DNA of 64,000 nt, from contig NZ_PFGL01000062.1 in NCBI RefSeq assembly GCF_002783505.1, forward strand, positions 1 through 64,000, given 5' to 3'. The position numbers and the translations under genes are program-made. Origin of the DNA: Shewanella sp. CG12_big_fil_rev_8_21_14_0_65_47_15. GTDB lineage: Bacteria; Pseudomonadota; Gammaproteobacteria; Enterobacterales; Shewanellaceae. Of the stretch, positions 11,017-20,711 are shown one piece after another. Under the pieces are notes generated by a model. It made no database searches and was not told the DNA's origin. It worked only from the letters and a program-made list of their open reading frames with translations. Each line of letters starts with the position of its first letter. The first letter of the stretch is position 1.

Positions 11017-12148
11017 GGTGTGGCTCCTTGATATCGACGCCTTGATAGCGGTAATAGGCATTGCAGGCTCCCTCGGAACTCACCATGCAACTACCTAAGG
11101 GGGTTTCGGGATTGCAGCCACGGCCGAAGACTTTGCAATCCTTAGGTTTTGCCAGTCCGCGGAGAATATCGCCGCATTGGCAGGCCTTATGATCGTCAAT
11201 TTCTTTGGCAGGCAAACGGTCTTTAAAACGCAGCTCGGCATCCCTATGGGCATATTCGGGCTTGATCTGCAGCGCTGAATTTGGGATAGGCCCTAGGCCG
11301 CGCCAGCGAAATTGGGGCCTGATTTGAAAGACTTGATTGACTTTGGCCTGTGCGGTGAGGTTTCCCTCCTCCGATACGGCGCGGCTGTACTGGATATCTA
11401 GCTCGGCTTTGCCTGCGGCTTTTTGGCGCACAATACGCAGGATGGACTCCATCACGTCCACGGGTTCAAAGCCTGCGACCACCACCGGCGTGCCGTACTG
11501 CGCAACGGCGGGGCGGTAAATTTTCGCGCCGCTGATCACGCTTACATGGGCGGGGCCGATAAAGGCATTGACCCTAGCATTGGGATCTTGCATCACGGCA
11601 TCCATAGCAGGCGGCACTAGTACATGATTGATATGAAAGAATAAGTTATCGAGTTTCTGCTGCTCGGCGAGCTGCAGCAAAATGGCTGTCATAGGGGTTG
11701 AGGTTTCAAAGCCAATGGCGAAGAACACTACGGTTTTATCGGGATTATCGCGGGCAATTTTCAAGGTATCTAAGGGATCGTAGATGGGCCGTATATCACA
11801 GCCCTGGGCCCTAAAACTGGCAAGCGAGCCCTTAGAGCCGGGGACGCGGATCATATCGCCTAGCGTCACTAAGATCACATTTGCCTGGGAGGCTAATGCC
11901 GCGGCTTGGTCGATGCGCTCCTTAGGCATAATGCACACAGGGCAACCTGGGCCATGGATAAACTCGATATTATCCGGCAGTAAATCCAACAGACCGTATT
12001 TCATGATGGTATGGGTGTGGCCACCACACACTTCCATAATATTGATCTGTCCTTTGACCAATTTAGCCGTTTGTTGAATATCTTGGGCCAAAGTCGCGAT
12101 AGTTTGGGGGTCGCGAAAGCCTTGATAGAGGTGTTTTAGTTCGAGCAT
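11009..12148 (-). CDS. hypD: Hydrogenase maturation protein HypD
   Basis: Fe-S scaffold protein that, with HypC, assembles the Fe(CN)2CO unit of [NiFe] hydrogenase. It shows the conserved CGGHTHTIMKYGL, HGPGCPVCIMP and GFETSTPMTA blocks and the C-terminal cysteine cluster GRGCNPETPLGSC. The start at 12148 (379 residues) follows AAGGAAAGAG; the open frame reaches 12166 with six extra residues. The 3' end overlaps hypE by eight bases. A 64-base gap separates it from hypC. Confidence 0.96.
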   Translation of the reverse strand: MLELKHLYQGFRDPQTIATLAQDIQQTAKLVKGQINIMEVCGGHTHTIMKYGLLDLLPDNIEFIHGPGCPVCIMPKERIDQAAALASQANVILVTLGDMIRVPGSKGSLASFRAQGCDIRPIYDPLDTLKIARDNPDKTVVFFAIGFETSTPMTAILLQLAEQQKLDNLFFHINHVLVPPAMDAVMQDPNARVNAFIGPAHVSVISGAKIYRPAVAQYGTPVVVAGFEPVDVMESILRIVRQKAAGKAELDIQYSRAVSEEGNLTAQAKVNQVFQIRPQFRWRGLGPIPNSALQIKPEYAHRDAELRFKDRLPAKEIDDHKACQCGDILRGLAKPKDCKVFGRGCNPETPLGSCMVSSEGACNAYYRYQGVDIKEPHHG

Positions 12149-12212
12149 GCTCTTTCCTTGGTGCACGTTATCTGGTGCACGCCTTTCCTAATCCATAGGG
12201 TACACTCGTGTA

Positions 12213-12458
12213 TCAGTGCACCACTTCGCTTTCGAGCTTAGTGACTATTTCTTGATATAACTCAAGGCTTTGTTTGGCATCTTCCTTGTCGATTTTGTTC
12301 ATCACAAAGCCAATGTGAATAAGCACATAGTCACCAATTTCAAGGGGTTCTGCCATTAAATGACTGCTGACATCGCGGCGAACCCCTAAGGTGTCGACGG
12401 TGACACTCTGACGTTCGGCATCAATGGCCACGACTTGGGATGGAATGGATAAGCACAT
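12213..12458 (-). CDS. hypC: Hydrogenase maturation chaperone HypC
   Basis: Small chaperone (81 residues) that carries the Fe(CN)2CO unit between HypD and the large subunit. It starts MCLSIPSQVV, with the essential Cys2 exposed after removal of Met, and contains the usual EPLEIGDYVLIHIGFVM segment. Its first base overlaps the hypB stop codon (12458), implying translational coupling. Confidence 0.96.
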   Translation of the reverse strand: MCLSIPSQVVAIDAERQSVTVDTLGVRRDVSSHLMAEPLEIGDYVLIHIGFVMNKIDKEDAKQSLELYQEIVTKLESEVVH

Positions 12459-13264
12459 TATTGCGGCTCTCCCACAGATGTTTGGCGGATATTGTCCTTA
12501 AGCCACTGGGCAACGGCCCGCATTGAATCGCCATCTTTAATTGAGACTTCAATGATTTGGGTAGCTGGGTTGAGTTTTTTAAGCTGGGCTCTGGCTTCGT
12601 CCAGCTTGAAATCAAAGTAGGGCAATAGATCGCACTTAGTGATCAACACTAGGTCTGCACGGCGGAACATTACCGGGTATTTTTCAATTTTATCATCACC
12701 TTCTGGCACCGAAAGCAGCACGATATTTTTATGGGTGCCAACATCGTAGCTTGCTGGACAGACTAAGTTACCGACGTTTTCCACAAAGCAGATATCTAAG
12801 CCTTCGAGGGGCAGATGGTGCAGGGCGCCGTGCACCATAAAGGCGTCGAGGTGACAGGCCGATCCCGTTTGAATTTGGTAGGCCTTAATCCCTTTAGCGA
12901 TTAAGCGGTCGGCGTCGCGGGAGGTTTCTAAATCCCCCTCAATCACGGCATAGCTGAGCTGCGTATATTCTTTAAGGTGTTCTAAAAGCGTGGTCTTGCC
13001 ACTGCCGGGGCTACTCATTAAGTTAAAGGCGGTAATATTGTGCGCCTCAAAATGGGCGCGGTTGTGGCCCGCTTCGACATCGTTCTTATCTAAAATTTTA
13101 TGGATCACAGATAAGGTTTTCTTGTCGTTTAACTGGGGATTGGTGTGTAATTCTTGGTGGCTATGCTCATGGGTATGGGAATGGTCATGGCTATCCTCGT
13201 GTGCGTGCGCGCCGTGGTGGTTATGCTCGTGGCGGGTAAGGGAGCAGCCGCAGTCTTTACACAT
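12458..13264 (-). CDS. hypB: Hydrogenase nickel-incorporation GTPase HypB
   Basis: GTPase that powers nickel insertion with HypA. The N terminus has the CxxCGC high-affinity nickel motif (C2, C5, C7), followed by a His-rich stretch (13 histidines in residues 11-40), a nickel-storage feature known from some HypB proteins. The P-loop SSPGSGKTT is at 84-92, and the metal-binding Cys/His of the G domain (SACHLD, VGNLVCP) are intact. AAGGAGAG lies upstream of the ATG. A 169-base gap separates it from hypF, so a secondary promoter is possible. Confidence 0.96.
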   Translation of the reverse strand: MCKDCGCSLTRHEHNHHGAHAHEDSHDHSHTHEHSHQELHTNPQLNDKKTLSVIHKILDKNDVEAGHNRAHFEAHNITAFNLMSSPGSGKTTLLEHLKEYTQLSYAVIEGDLETSRDADRLIAKGIKAYQIQTGSACHLDAFMVHGALHHLPLEGLDICFVENVGNLVCPASYDVGTHKNIVLLSVPEGDDKIEKYPVMFRRADLVLITKCDLLPYFDFKLDEARAQLKKLNPATQIIEVSIKDGDSMRAVAQWLKDNIRQTSVGEPQ

Positions 13265-13433
13265 ATTTGATCTCTCCTTGTCGAGGGTGTGTTACCTGAC
13301 ACTGTATTGCTTAGGTTGAAAACTGAGCGTTTATTTGGTTAAGCTAATGTTAAGTGTGATACAAATCCGGCCATGATTCTTTGATGTTCGTCAGGTTTAT
13401 AGAGATAAAATGCAGGATGGATATCAAGGCCAT

Positions 13434-15833
13434 TCAGCGAGTTTGATGTATTCCATACCAGAGTTGCCCAAGGGCGATGCCGCCGTCATTGATTGGGATC
13501 TGTTGACTGGATAATACCTTGTTACCTTGGGTACTGAGTTTGCTTAGGCAGTATTCCAGTAGGTATTTATTTTGAAATACACCGCCGCAGAGCACAGTTG
13601 GCAGTTGTTTGTACTTAGCGGCATAGTTACAAAGTGAATCGCCCAATGTGTGCAGGAAGGCGCGGGCGATGGCATAACGTCTATGGTCCGTGAGTGGCTG
13701 CGCCGTGATCAATTCAACGAGTTGCTTGAACATATCACTGCTACACCACTGGTCGGCCTTAAGCGGTAAGTTGAGCTGAATGATATCGAGGGATAAGGCA
13801 TCGGCGCGATTGGCCGCGGCTTCTATTGCCATGCCGGCTTGGCCTTCAAACAGCGTGGTTTCTATCAGTCCTAAGGCGCAGGCGAGGGCATCGAACAGCC
13901 TTCCTGCCGATGAGCTTTTAAGTGCACTGCCGTTTTGCCAGATTTTATATAAATTCGTTAAGGTATTTTGGCTTAACCTATTGATAATAGGTAAGTTAAG
14001 CGCGATCACTGCATCGAGGCTCATTTGCTCGAACAACAATGCCAGTAATAATCTCACGGGTTGCTTAATCGCTTGCTCACCGCCCAGCAGGGCTATGGGT
14101 TCAAAGTGCGCCAGCCGTTCGGCCGTATCGAGCGTCGTTAATAGCACTTCGCCACCCCATAAACTGCCATCGTCCCCCAGACCTGTGCCATCGAAACTAA
14201 AGCCTAAAACGGGATCACGATATTGGTTGATGGCCATCACACTCAGCACATGGGCGTGGTGGTGTTGCAGCGCTAAACACGGTGTTTGCTTGGTTTCTGT
14301 TTGCATTTCTGCCCAGCGTGAGGGGGCATAATCTGGGTGTTTATCGCGCAGAATAAGATTTGGTGAAAATTGGTACAAGCGGGTGAAGGTGGCTAAGGTG
14401 CGCTCAAAATACTGCTCGGCGCTGACGCTGAACAGATCGCCAATATGGGGACTTAAAAATACATTACTGCCAAAACCAAAGGCCAGCGCATTTTTTTGCT
14501 GTGCGCCAACGGCGAGAATCGATTTATGTAGCGGCGTATCTAGTGGGAAGCTTAAGGGTGCGTAGCCTCGGGCGAGACGCAGCACCTGCACCTCTGCCGG
14601 TAATAAATGCGGTTCTATAACCTGCACAACACTGTCGTCACAGCCATTTAGAATCGGCCTGTTATGGTCGACTATCGCATCCACTACATGGCTTAAGTGG
14701 CTGATAAGTTCAGCACAATCCGTGATAATCGGCTCCCCCGACACATTAGCGCTGGTGGCGACCAAGGGCCCTTTGAAGAGGCCTAACAGCATATGGTGCA
14801 GCGGTGTGTAGGGCAAAAATACCCCGAGTTTATTCAGGTTGGGAGCGACGGCTAAGCTAAGATCATGCTCGCTTCGGCTGCTCATCAGTACTATGGGCCG
14901 CTCCTGCGAGCTAAGCACTTGCCATTCAGCGTCTGAGCCTGTGACATAACGTTTGGCCATGTCGATATCGGCCATCATCACCGCCAGCGGCTTAGCTTGG
15001 CGCTGTTTGCGCTGACGCAGTGTGCTGACGGCTTGGGTGTTTCTGGCATCACAGACTAAGTGAAATCCACCTAGGCCCTTGATTGCTAAAATTTGCCCTT
15101 GGTTTAGCCTAGCTACTGCGGCTTGAAGCACCGCAATATCCGTACTTAAGTTTATGACCTTATGCCTAACGTTCTTGTCTTGAATGCCCTCTTCTTGAAT
15201 ACATTGCCCCTGGGGCGTTTTTAAACTGAGTCTGGGACCGCATACCGGGCAACTGACGGGCTGGGCATGATAGCGACGATCCAGCGGATCATGGTAGGCC
15301 TTAGTGCATTCGGGGCACATATCAAAGCCCTCCATCGAGGTATTGTGGCGATCATAGGGTAAGGCTTTGATGATAGTGTATCTTGGGCCACAGTTAGTGC
15401 AGTTAGTAAAGGCATAGCCAAAGTGACGATCATCAGGATTATGCATATCATTCAAGCAATCTTGGCAGGTACTTTTATCCGCCGAAACGGCCACCTGTGC
15501 AGTGAGATTATCCTGCTCGCTGGCATCGCTTTGAATGATGTCAAAGCTTGTTTCGCCTGAGATTAAGAGCAGTGATGTTTGGATAACATTATCGATCCGT
15601 GCCAGTGGCGGCGGTGTGCTCGTTAAAGTCGTTATAAATGCTTGCAGGTCGTTCTCGTTGCCTTGCAGTTCTATGGTCACGCCGTTGGCATTGTTGAGCA
15701 CTGTGCCTGTGAGTCGATACGCCTTGGCATAGCGATAGACGAAGGGGCGAAATCCCACCCCTTGTACTATGCCGGTGATCTGGAGTTTACGGCGTACGCT
15801 GGCTGCCCTATGGGCAAGATCTTCTACTCTCAA
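13434..15833 (-). CDS. hypF: Carbamoyltransferase HypF
   Basis: Makes carbamoyl-AMP from carbamoyl phosphate and transfers the carbamoyl group to HypE. Domains in order: acylphosphatase-like (residues 15-100, GIVQGVGFRPFVYRYA), two CxxC zinc fingers (CQDC...CTNC and CPEC...CPVC), a YrdC-like nucleotide-binding domain (about 220-410), and a Kae1-like domain with HHHAHVLSVM and FDGTGLGDDG. Length (799) is not far above the usual 750. The most upstream in-frame start is the TTG at 15833, preceded directly by a TAA codon. It has only a weak AGG upstream, so the initiation level is uncertain. Confidence 0.95.
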   Translation of the reverse strand: MRVEDLAHRAASVRRKLQITGIVQGVGFRPFVYRYAKAYRLTGTVLNNANGVTIELQGNENDLQAFITTLTSTPPPLARIDNVIQTSLLLISGETSFDIIQSDASEQDNLTAQVAVSADKSTCQDCLNDMHNPDDRHFGYAFTNCTNCGPRYTIIKALPYDRHNTSMEGFDMCPECTKAYHDPLDRRYHAQPVSCPVCGPRLSLKTPQGQCIQEEGIQDKNVRHKVINLSTDIAVLQAAVARLNQGQILAIKGLGGFHLVCDARNTQAVSTLRQRKQRQAKPLAVMMADIDMAKRYVTGSDAEWQVLSSQERPIVLMSSRSEHDLSLAVAPNLNKLGVFLPYTPLHHMLLGLFKGPLVATSANVSGEPIITDCAELISHLSHVVDAIVDHNRPILNGCDDSVVQVIEPHLLPAEVQVLRLARGYAPLSFPLDTPLHKSILAVGAQQKNALAFGFGSNVFLSPHIGDLFSVSAEQYFERTLATFTRLYQFSPNLILRDKHPDYAPSRWAEMQTETKQTPCLALQHHHAHVLSVMAINQYRDPVLGFSFDGTGLGDDGSLWGGEVLLTTLDTAERLAHFEPIALLGGEQAIKQPVRLLLALLFEQMSLDAVIALNLPIINRLSQNTLTNLYKIWQNGSALKSSSAGRLFDALACALGLIETTLFEGQAGMAIEAAANRADALSLDIIQLNLPLKADQWCSSDMFKQLVELITAQPLTDHRRYAIARAFLHTLGDSLCNYAAKYKQLPTVLCGGVFQNKYLLEYCLSKLSTQGNKVLSSQQIPINDGGIALGQLWYGIHQTR

Positions 15834-15887
15834 TTATCGCTTTGCCTATGTTATCTATAGGGTTATATAAGATATTTCTGGGGCCGC

Positions 15888-17744
15888 TTACGCTTGTTCA
15901 TTGAGTTTACGCTGCTTAACATAGAGCGCGCCCACGGCTAAGTTATCGCCGTCTAAGTCTAGGCTGCGATTGACCACCAAAGGGAAGTTTTTGCCTAAGC
16001 GCAAACGAATGCGTTTACACAGGGTTTCATTGGCTAAGTCATTGCCAGCCAAAGCAATATTGTGCACGCCGATATTTAAGTCAATATGCTCTAACCAGTT
16101 AGCGAGGTAGTCGGCAAGGGAGTCCTGCATGGCGAAGGCGAGCTGGCTTGGATCATCATTACCCGCGACGCGAAAACTTAACACTGTGCCTAGGGTTTTA
16201 CACCAATTAAGGCTGCGGTGAGCTTCACCCTTAGTGAGTGGATAATCGATGCGTGGAGCATTGGCGCCGTGGTAACGCATGGCGGTCGCCATCAGTGCAT
16301 CGCTGAGCCATTCTTGGCTGTGGGTCTCTTCGTCCTTGTTAAGACCAATTAAAATGGCGGCAATGGCCCATAGACTTTGCAAGTTGTCACGCCTGCCATG
16401 GAGTTTTAAGCTTAAGAGTTTTAAATAGTCTTCGGGGAACAAGCTCTTAAACTTTTGCGCTACGGCTTTTTGTGGGCTGCTGTCCAGTTGATGGAAGATT
16501 TCGTAACCGTTATCGGGCAGCGTGGGCAGGGCAAAGAACAGCGCGGTATCGCCTTTATTATCGCAGGTGACAATTTGGCTGGGATGGCTATGGCTTAGGT
16601 AGATCGCGGCGGCGTTCTTTGCTTGTTTTTGCGAGGTGAATTTGCCATTTAACAAGGTGGCGAATAAGGCCGCATCTGTGATGCTGTGATCCTCTGCGCT
16701 TGCTAGGCGTTCAATGGCCGTTTCACCCTTATCCAATGGATCGATCTGGACTGTGAGCGTGCCTTGGTGTGCACGTGATTTTTTTACGGCTTGCCATTGA
16801 GCCTTAAATCCTAAAAATGAGATCTCATCCCTGAGTGGCTCGGGCGCGGTAAATTGCTTGGTTATTGGCGGTAAATCATAACTAGTTAACTGTGCCCAAG
16901 CCCCCTCGACCCACGCGAGTTTCGATCTATTATGCTGGCCGCGAATGTAAACCCAATCGACCCCTCTTTGTCTTAACACTTCGGTGAGCACTAAGATCAC
17001 TCGGCTATAGGCAAAGCAAATGTCGTACAGTGGCGCACTGAGCTTATCGTGTTCCTGTGTGGGTCTGGCGCAAATAAGCGGTTTTTCAATACTGGAAAGC
17101 GCGAGCACTTGGGCGTCATTCAGGCAGAAATGGGCGTTCAGGGTATTAGGATTACAAATCAACAGCTGCGGCCGCTCGCCTAAGGGGAGATCAAACGGTG
17201 TCAGGCTGAGTTGCAACTCATCGGCGGCCGCTAATGTCAGTGGGCCTTGGGTTAGCAAACCCTGCGCCATGGTTTTAATATCTGATAAAGTTAAGGCTTT
17301 TTGTGCAGGGGTTAATTGCATTTCGCCGTGGCAGCAGGGGCAGACTAAATCGAGCGTGCCAAATTTGGCCGACTGATTATCGCCAATTAACGGGTAACAC
17401 TGCTGGCAAAAAGCCGCGATAGCGTGATGAGAGTCAGACTGTGAATAGGGTAATAAAATTTTGCTGCCTTGAGGCTCGTCGATAACGTTAATGCCAGAAT
17501 CAATCAGCCAAGTGGAAATCAAAAAGTCAGCGGCAATGGCATCGGCTAACTGTTCGAGTTGCGCTTGTTCGCCCTTGGCTTCAATAAAATAGGTTATCGG
17601 ACCAAAATCATCTTGGCCAAGGTGGTGCTGAGCATCGCAACCTATGTTGATATTCAGCGCATCATAATTTAGATATTGATTACATAAATGCGCATACAAA
17701 GGCACCTGACGTGAGCAGGTAAAATCAAATCTGATGTTTTTCAT
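15888..17744 (-). CDS. HypF-like hydrogenase accessory protein (HydE-type)
   Basis: A 618-residue protein distinct from, but resembling, the zinc-finger and C-terminal parts of HypF. It has a zinc-ribbon pair (FCQQC and CPCC, near residues 112 and 135), and its C-terminal third contains HNIALAGNDLANETLCKRIR, which parallels the Kae1-like motif of HypF. It lacks an obvious acylphosphatase domain. Proteins of this kind occur in hydrogenase operons of epsilonproteobacteria under the name HydE. The ATG overlaps the 3' end of the hyaD protease gene by 20 bases. A role specific to this hydrogenase is inferred from position; the biochemical activity is unknown. Confidence 0.75.
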   Translation of the reverse strand: MKNIRFDFTCSRQVPLYAHLCNQYLNYDALNINIGCDAQHHLGQDDFGPITYFIEAKGEQAQLEQLADAIAADFLISTWLIDSGINVIDEPQGSKILLPYSQSDSHHAIAAFCQQCYPLIGDNQSAKFGTLDLVCPCCHGEMQLTPAQKALTLSDIKTMAQGLLTQGPLTLAAADELQLSLTPFDLPLGERPQLLICNPNTLNAHFCLNDAQVLALSSIEKPLICARPTQEHDKLSAPLYDICFAYSRVILVLTEVLRQRGVDWVYIRGQHNRSKLAWVEGAWAQLTSYDLPPITKQFTAPEPLRDEISFLGFKAQWQAVKKSRAHQGTLTVQIDPLDKGETAIERLASAEDHSITDAALFATLLNGKFTSQKQAKNAAAIYLSHSHPSQIVTCDNKGDTALFFALPTLPDNGYEIFHQLDSSPQKAVAQKFKSLFPEDYLKLLSLKLHGRRDNLQSLWAIAAILIGLNKDEETHSQEWLSDALMATAMRYHGANAPRIDYPLTKGEAHRSLNWCKTLGTVLSFRVAGNDDPSQLAFAMQDSLADYLANWLEHIDLNIGVHNIALAGNDLANETLCKRIRLRLGKNFPLVVNRSLDLDGDNLAVGALYVKQRKLNEQA

Positions 17745-18303
17745 CTTCTATATTTTCACCAATAGTGACGCCACGTTTATAAGAGTGAGGGATCAGCGAA
17801 TCGATACTATGTTCGGCAATGCGTGTTGTCGTGAATCCAAGGGCGGCTAAGTGGGATAACAAGGTTTTTTCCATTAACGGCACTGCGGCGGCCACTTTGG
17901 GGGTCAGACCGAGTACCATAGGTTCAAGCACTGTGGGGGTAACGCCTAGTACAAAGGTTTTAGGTCTATCACCGACCATGTCCATCATATTGAGGGTTTG
18001 CAGCATTTCCACTTCATGGGCACTGCCTTGCCAGTCGATTTCCTGTGGCGCCTTATCAAAATCAAAGAAATACACTTCGCCAGCCTCGACGCCGTTGGCA
18101 TTGACGGTATCGACTACGATCAAATAATCGTATTGGCAAATAATCGGAATGAGTCCCTGGGCCAAGGTGCCGCCATCGAGCAACTCGAGCTGGTGCGACT
18201 CATGGTTAAACTGATAATTATCAGCGATGTAATTGACAAAATGTACGCCGATGCCTTCATCGGCGTACAGGACATTGCCAATACCGAGTAGCAATATCTT
18301 CAT
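17725..18303 (-). CDS. hyaD: Hydrogenase large-subunit maturation protease (HyaD/HoxM type)
   Basis: Nickel-dependent endopeptidase that trims the C-terminal tail of HyaB after cofactor insertion. The start at 18303 gives 192 residues with AGGAG five bases upstream; the open frame to 18423 adds 40 unlikely residues. The N terminus MKILLLGIGNVLYADEGIGVH holds the Gly-rich and metal-binding (Asp/Glu) motif of the M52 family, followed by LDGGTLAQGL and the VDT block. It sits directly after hyaC and overlaps the following HypF-like gene. Confidence 0.93.
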   Translation of the reverse strand: MKILLLGIGNVLYADEGIGVHFVNYIADNYQFNHESHQLELLDGGTLAQGLIPIICQYDYLIVVDTVNANGVEAGEVYFFDFDKAPQEIDWQGSAHEVEMLQTLNMMDMVGDRPKTFVLGVTPTVLEPMVLGLTPKVAAAVPLMEKTLLSHLAALGFTTTRIAEHSIDSLIPHSYKRGVTIGENIEDEKHQI

Positions 18304-18310
18304 TGGACTC

Positions 18311-18985
18311 CTAGTGGTGTGAGTCTGGCTTCGGATAGTCGTAGCCAGAGACAATTGAGTCGACCGAGTTATGTTTGAAGCGTATCCCTGACCAAACCGC
18401 CATGTAGACGTGGATAACCACAAAGATAACGAATGCCCAAGTTAAGTAGTGGTGCCAAATCCTAACCTGTGCCAGTCCACCCATTTGTGCTGTGATCCAA
18501 GCTGCGCTGCCCCAAAGCATGCCACCTAAACCTTGGTGATACACATTGGCATACAGCACTAGACCCGTTATACATATCACGAGAGCGACCAGTGAGATTG
18601 CTACATAAGTCACAAATTGCAGCGGTCCATAGACACCCGCTTTATGTAAGTGTCCCATCCAAATGTAGGATTTCAGTTGAGTTACCCAGCTTTTCACGCT
18701 CATCACATCGCGAAATGAGCGCCGCTCGATATCACTGCGACTGAAAAAATACAGGTAGAATCTCGCCAAGGTGATTGCGGTTAAGATAAAACCACAGATC
18801 AAATGGGCAAAACGTATCCAGCCTTGTACCAGCACATCTGTGCTCTCGGGCGCCACAAGAAACGGCCAAGCAATATAGAAGCCAGTGATAACGAGCACGA
18901 GAATCGATAGTGCCCGTAACCAGTGGAAAATTCGTATTGCCGGACTAAAAACCAGTGTCCGAATGCGGGTTGCAGAATGGTTCAT
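18311..18985 (-). CDS. hyaC: Ni/Fe-hydrogenase cytochrome b subunit
   Basis: Membrane diheme cytochrome b that anchors the periplasmic hydrogenase and passes its electrons to the quinone pool. The start at 18985 (224 residues) has GGGAGG upstream; an earlier frame overlaps hyaB. Four hydrophobic spans are visible (about 25-45, 63-84, 128-150, 180-202), with candidate heme histidines in RIFHWLRAL, RFAHLICGF and RIWHHYLTW. It is located between hyaB and hyaD, as in other HyaABC systems. Confidence 0.93.
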   Translation of the reverse strand: MNHSATRIRTLVFSPAIRIFHWLRALSILVLVITGFYIAWPFLVAPESTDVLVQGWIRFAHLICGFILTAITLARFYLYFFSRSDIERRSFRDVMSVKSWVTQLKSYIWMGHLHKAGVYGPLQFVTYVAISLVALVICITGLVLYANVYHQGLGGMLWGSAAWITAQMGGLAQVRIWHHYLTWAFVIFVVIHVYMAVWSGIRFKHNSVDSIVSGYDYPKPDSHH

Positions 18986-19004
18986 TTTGCGTTCCCTCCC
19001 TCGT

Positions 19005-20708
19005 TTATTGGCCATTGGGGCTGACACGGAACTCGCTCAATGCTTGACCTTTATAGTCCATCACGTGTACAGAACACGCCATACAAGGGTCGAAAGAGTG
19101 AATAATACGTATCACCTCAAGGGGTTTGGTTGGATCTTCCAGTTTTAAACCAATGAGTGACGCTTCATAGGGGCCTATCTTACCGTTGGCATCCACAGGA
19201 CCTGCGTTCCAGGTAGTAGGTACCACGGCTTGGTAGTTTTCAATCACCCCATTTTTAATGCGGATCCAGTGGCTTAACATGCCCCGTGGCGCCTCAATCA
19301 TGGCGTGACCGACATACTCTTTGCTTGGGTCGATATCCGGCTTCACATAGGTTGCTTCATCGGACTGAATATTGGTCAGCAGTGCATCGAAGGTTCTTAA
19401 CCCTTCCTGGGCGACGATAACCGTCTGTAGCATCCGCGCTGCGGTGCGGCCTAAGGTAGTAAATAGCGCTGAAATCGGTAAACCCGTGCGGGTGAGCAGG
19501 GCATTAACCGAATCCACCACCACTTTATTACCGCGGGCATAACTCACCAAGAGGCAGGCGAGTGGGCCCACTTCGACGGGTTCACCTTGATAGCGGGGGG
19601 ATTTCACCCAAGAGTATTTACCGTCACCATCTAAGGTTGGCAGTTTGCCGTAGACGGTATCCCGCTCTACAAAGCCGGTATAGTTTGGAATAGTCGTTCC
19701 ATCGTAGGGGTGTTGTGGTGCATCGGCGGTATACCAAGCATGGCTGACATCCTCGGCGATAAGTTCAGGATTCACATCGCTAACACCGGCTAAATCCCCA
19801 TTCATAATCACGCCTTGATCGAACATATATTCGCCGTTAGCGAGTACGAAGTCATTGGTCGCCATGAAGTTTTTCACATTCACACCGCCAAGCACGCTAG
19901 GCTCAGTACCAAAGGCTTCGGCTGCCATCACGATATCCGCTTGATAGGCGCGCAGGATAAAGTCAGTCACGGTCGCGTGTTTTTGCTTCCATTCCTGCAG
20001 ACGTGCTGGGCTTAACATGTCACGCACCGAGGTGACACCACCGACGACTAAGGATTGTGGATGCGGTTGTTTACCACCAAAAATTGCCAACATTTCTGCT
20101 GCAACCCGTTGAACCTCTAGGGCTTTTAGGTAGTGTGATAGGGCTATAAGGTTTTGCTCTGGGGTAAATTTATAGGTGCCATTGCCCCAATAGGCATTGG
20201 CAAATGGCCCCAATTTACCGGTTTCGACAAAGCCTTTGACTCTCTCTTGCACCGCTCGTAATTCACCTTCACCGGCGGCGATAGGTTTATCCGTGTACTT
20301 GAGTGCCACCTGTGCGGCTTTAGCAGGATCGGCGCTCAGCGCTGATACTACATCCACCCAGTCTAAGCCATGTAGATGGTAGAAATGCACTATATGGTCA
20401 TGCATGTATAAGGATGTTTGCATCAATGAGCGTAGGTATTTGGCGTTCAACGGGATTTGAATACCAAGGGCATTCTCAACCGCCTCAGTACCGCAGCGGT
20501 AGTGGGAATAAGTGCAGACTCCGCAGATCCGCTGCACAATCAGGCCGACATCCATAGGGGTACGACCCTTAAGGATGACTTCGATACCGCGCCAAAGAGT
20601 TGAAGATGACCAAGCCTTGTTGATGACGTTATTTTCATCAACTTCAACTTCGATACGTAAGTGACCCTCGATACGTGTGATAGGGTCGATAACAACGCGC
20701 TTGCTCAT
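19005..20708 (-). CDS. hyaB: [NiFe] hydrogenase large subunit
   Basis: Catalytic subunit of the periplasmic [NiFe] hydrogenase, 567 residues. The N-terminal nickel ligands lie in RICGVC (C62, C65) and the C-terminal ones in DPCMAC (C542, C545). Processing by HyaD should occur after H548, removing a 19-residue tail. The protein has no signal peptide of its own and travels through Tat together with HyaA. It starts three bases after the hyaA stop codon and is followed by hyaC. Confidence 0.98.
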   Translation of the reverse strand: MSKRVVIDPITRIEGHLRIEVEVDENNVINKAWSSSTLWRGIEVILKGRTPMDVGLIVQRICGVCTYSHYRCGTEAVENALGIQIPLNAKYLRSLMQTSLYMHDHIVHFYHLHGLDWVDVVSALSADPAKAAQVALKYTDKPIAAGEGELRAVQERVKGFVETGKLGPFANAYWGNGTYKFTPEQNLIALSHYLKALEVQRVAAEMLAIFGGKQPHPQSLVVGGVTSVRDMLSPARLQEWKQKHATVTDFILRAYQADIVMAAEAFGTEPSVLGGVNVKNFMATNDFVLANGEYMFDQGVIMNGDLAGVSDVNPELIAEDVSHAWYTADAPQHPYDGTTIPNYTGFVERDTVYGKLPTLDGDGKYSWVKSPRYQGEPVEVGPLACLLVSYARGNKVVVDSVNALLTRTGLPISALFTTLGRTAARMLQTVIVAQEGLRTFDALLTNIQSDEATYVKPDIDPSKEYVGHAMIEAPRGMLSHWIRIKNGVIENYQAVVPTTWNAGPVDANGKIGPYEASLIGLKLEDPTKPLEVIRIIHSFDPCMACSVHVMDYKGQALSEFRVSPNGQ

Positions 20709-20711
20709 GGG

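Noticed and set aside
13265..13433. Possible separate promoter for hypBCDEA
   Set aside because: The 169-base gap is suggestive, but no -35/-10 pair with acceptable spacing was found, so none is annotated.
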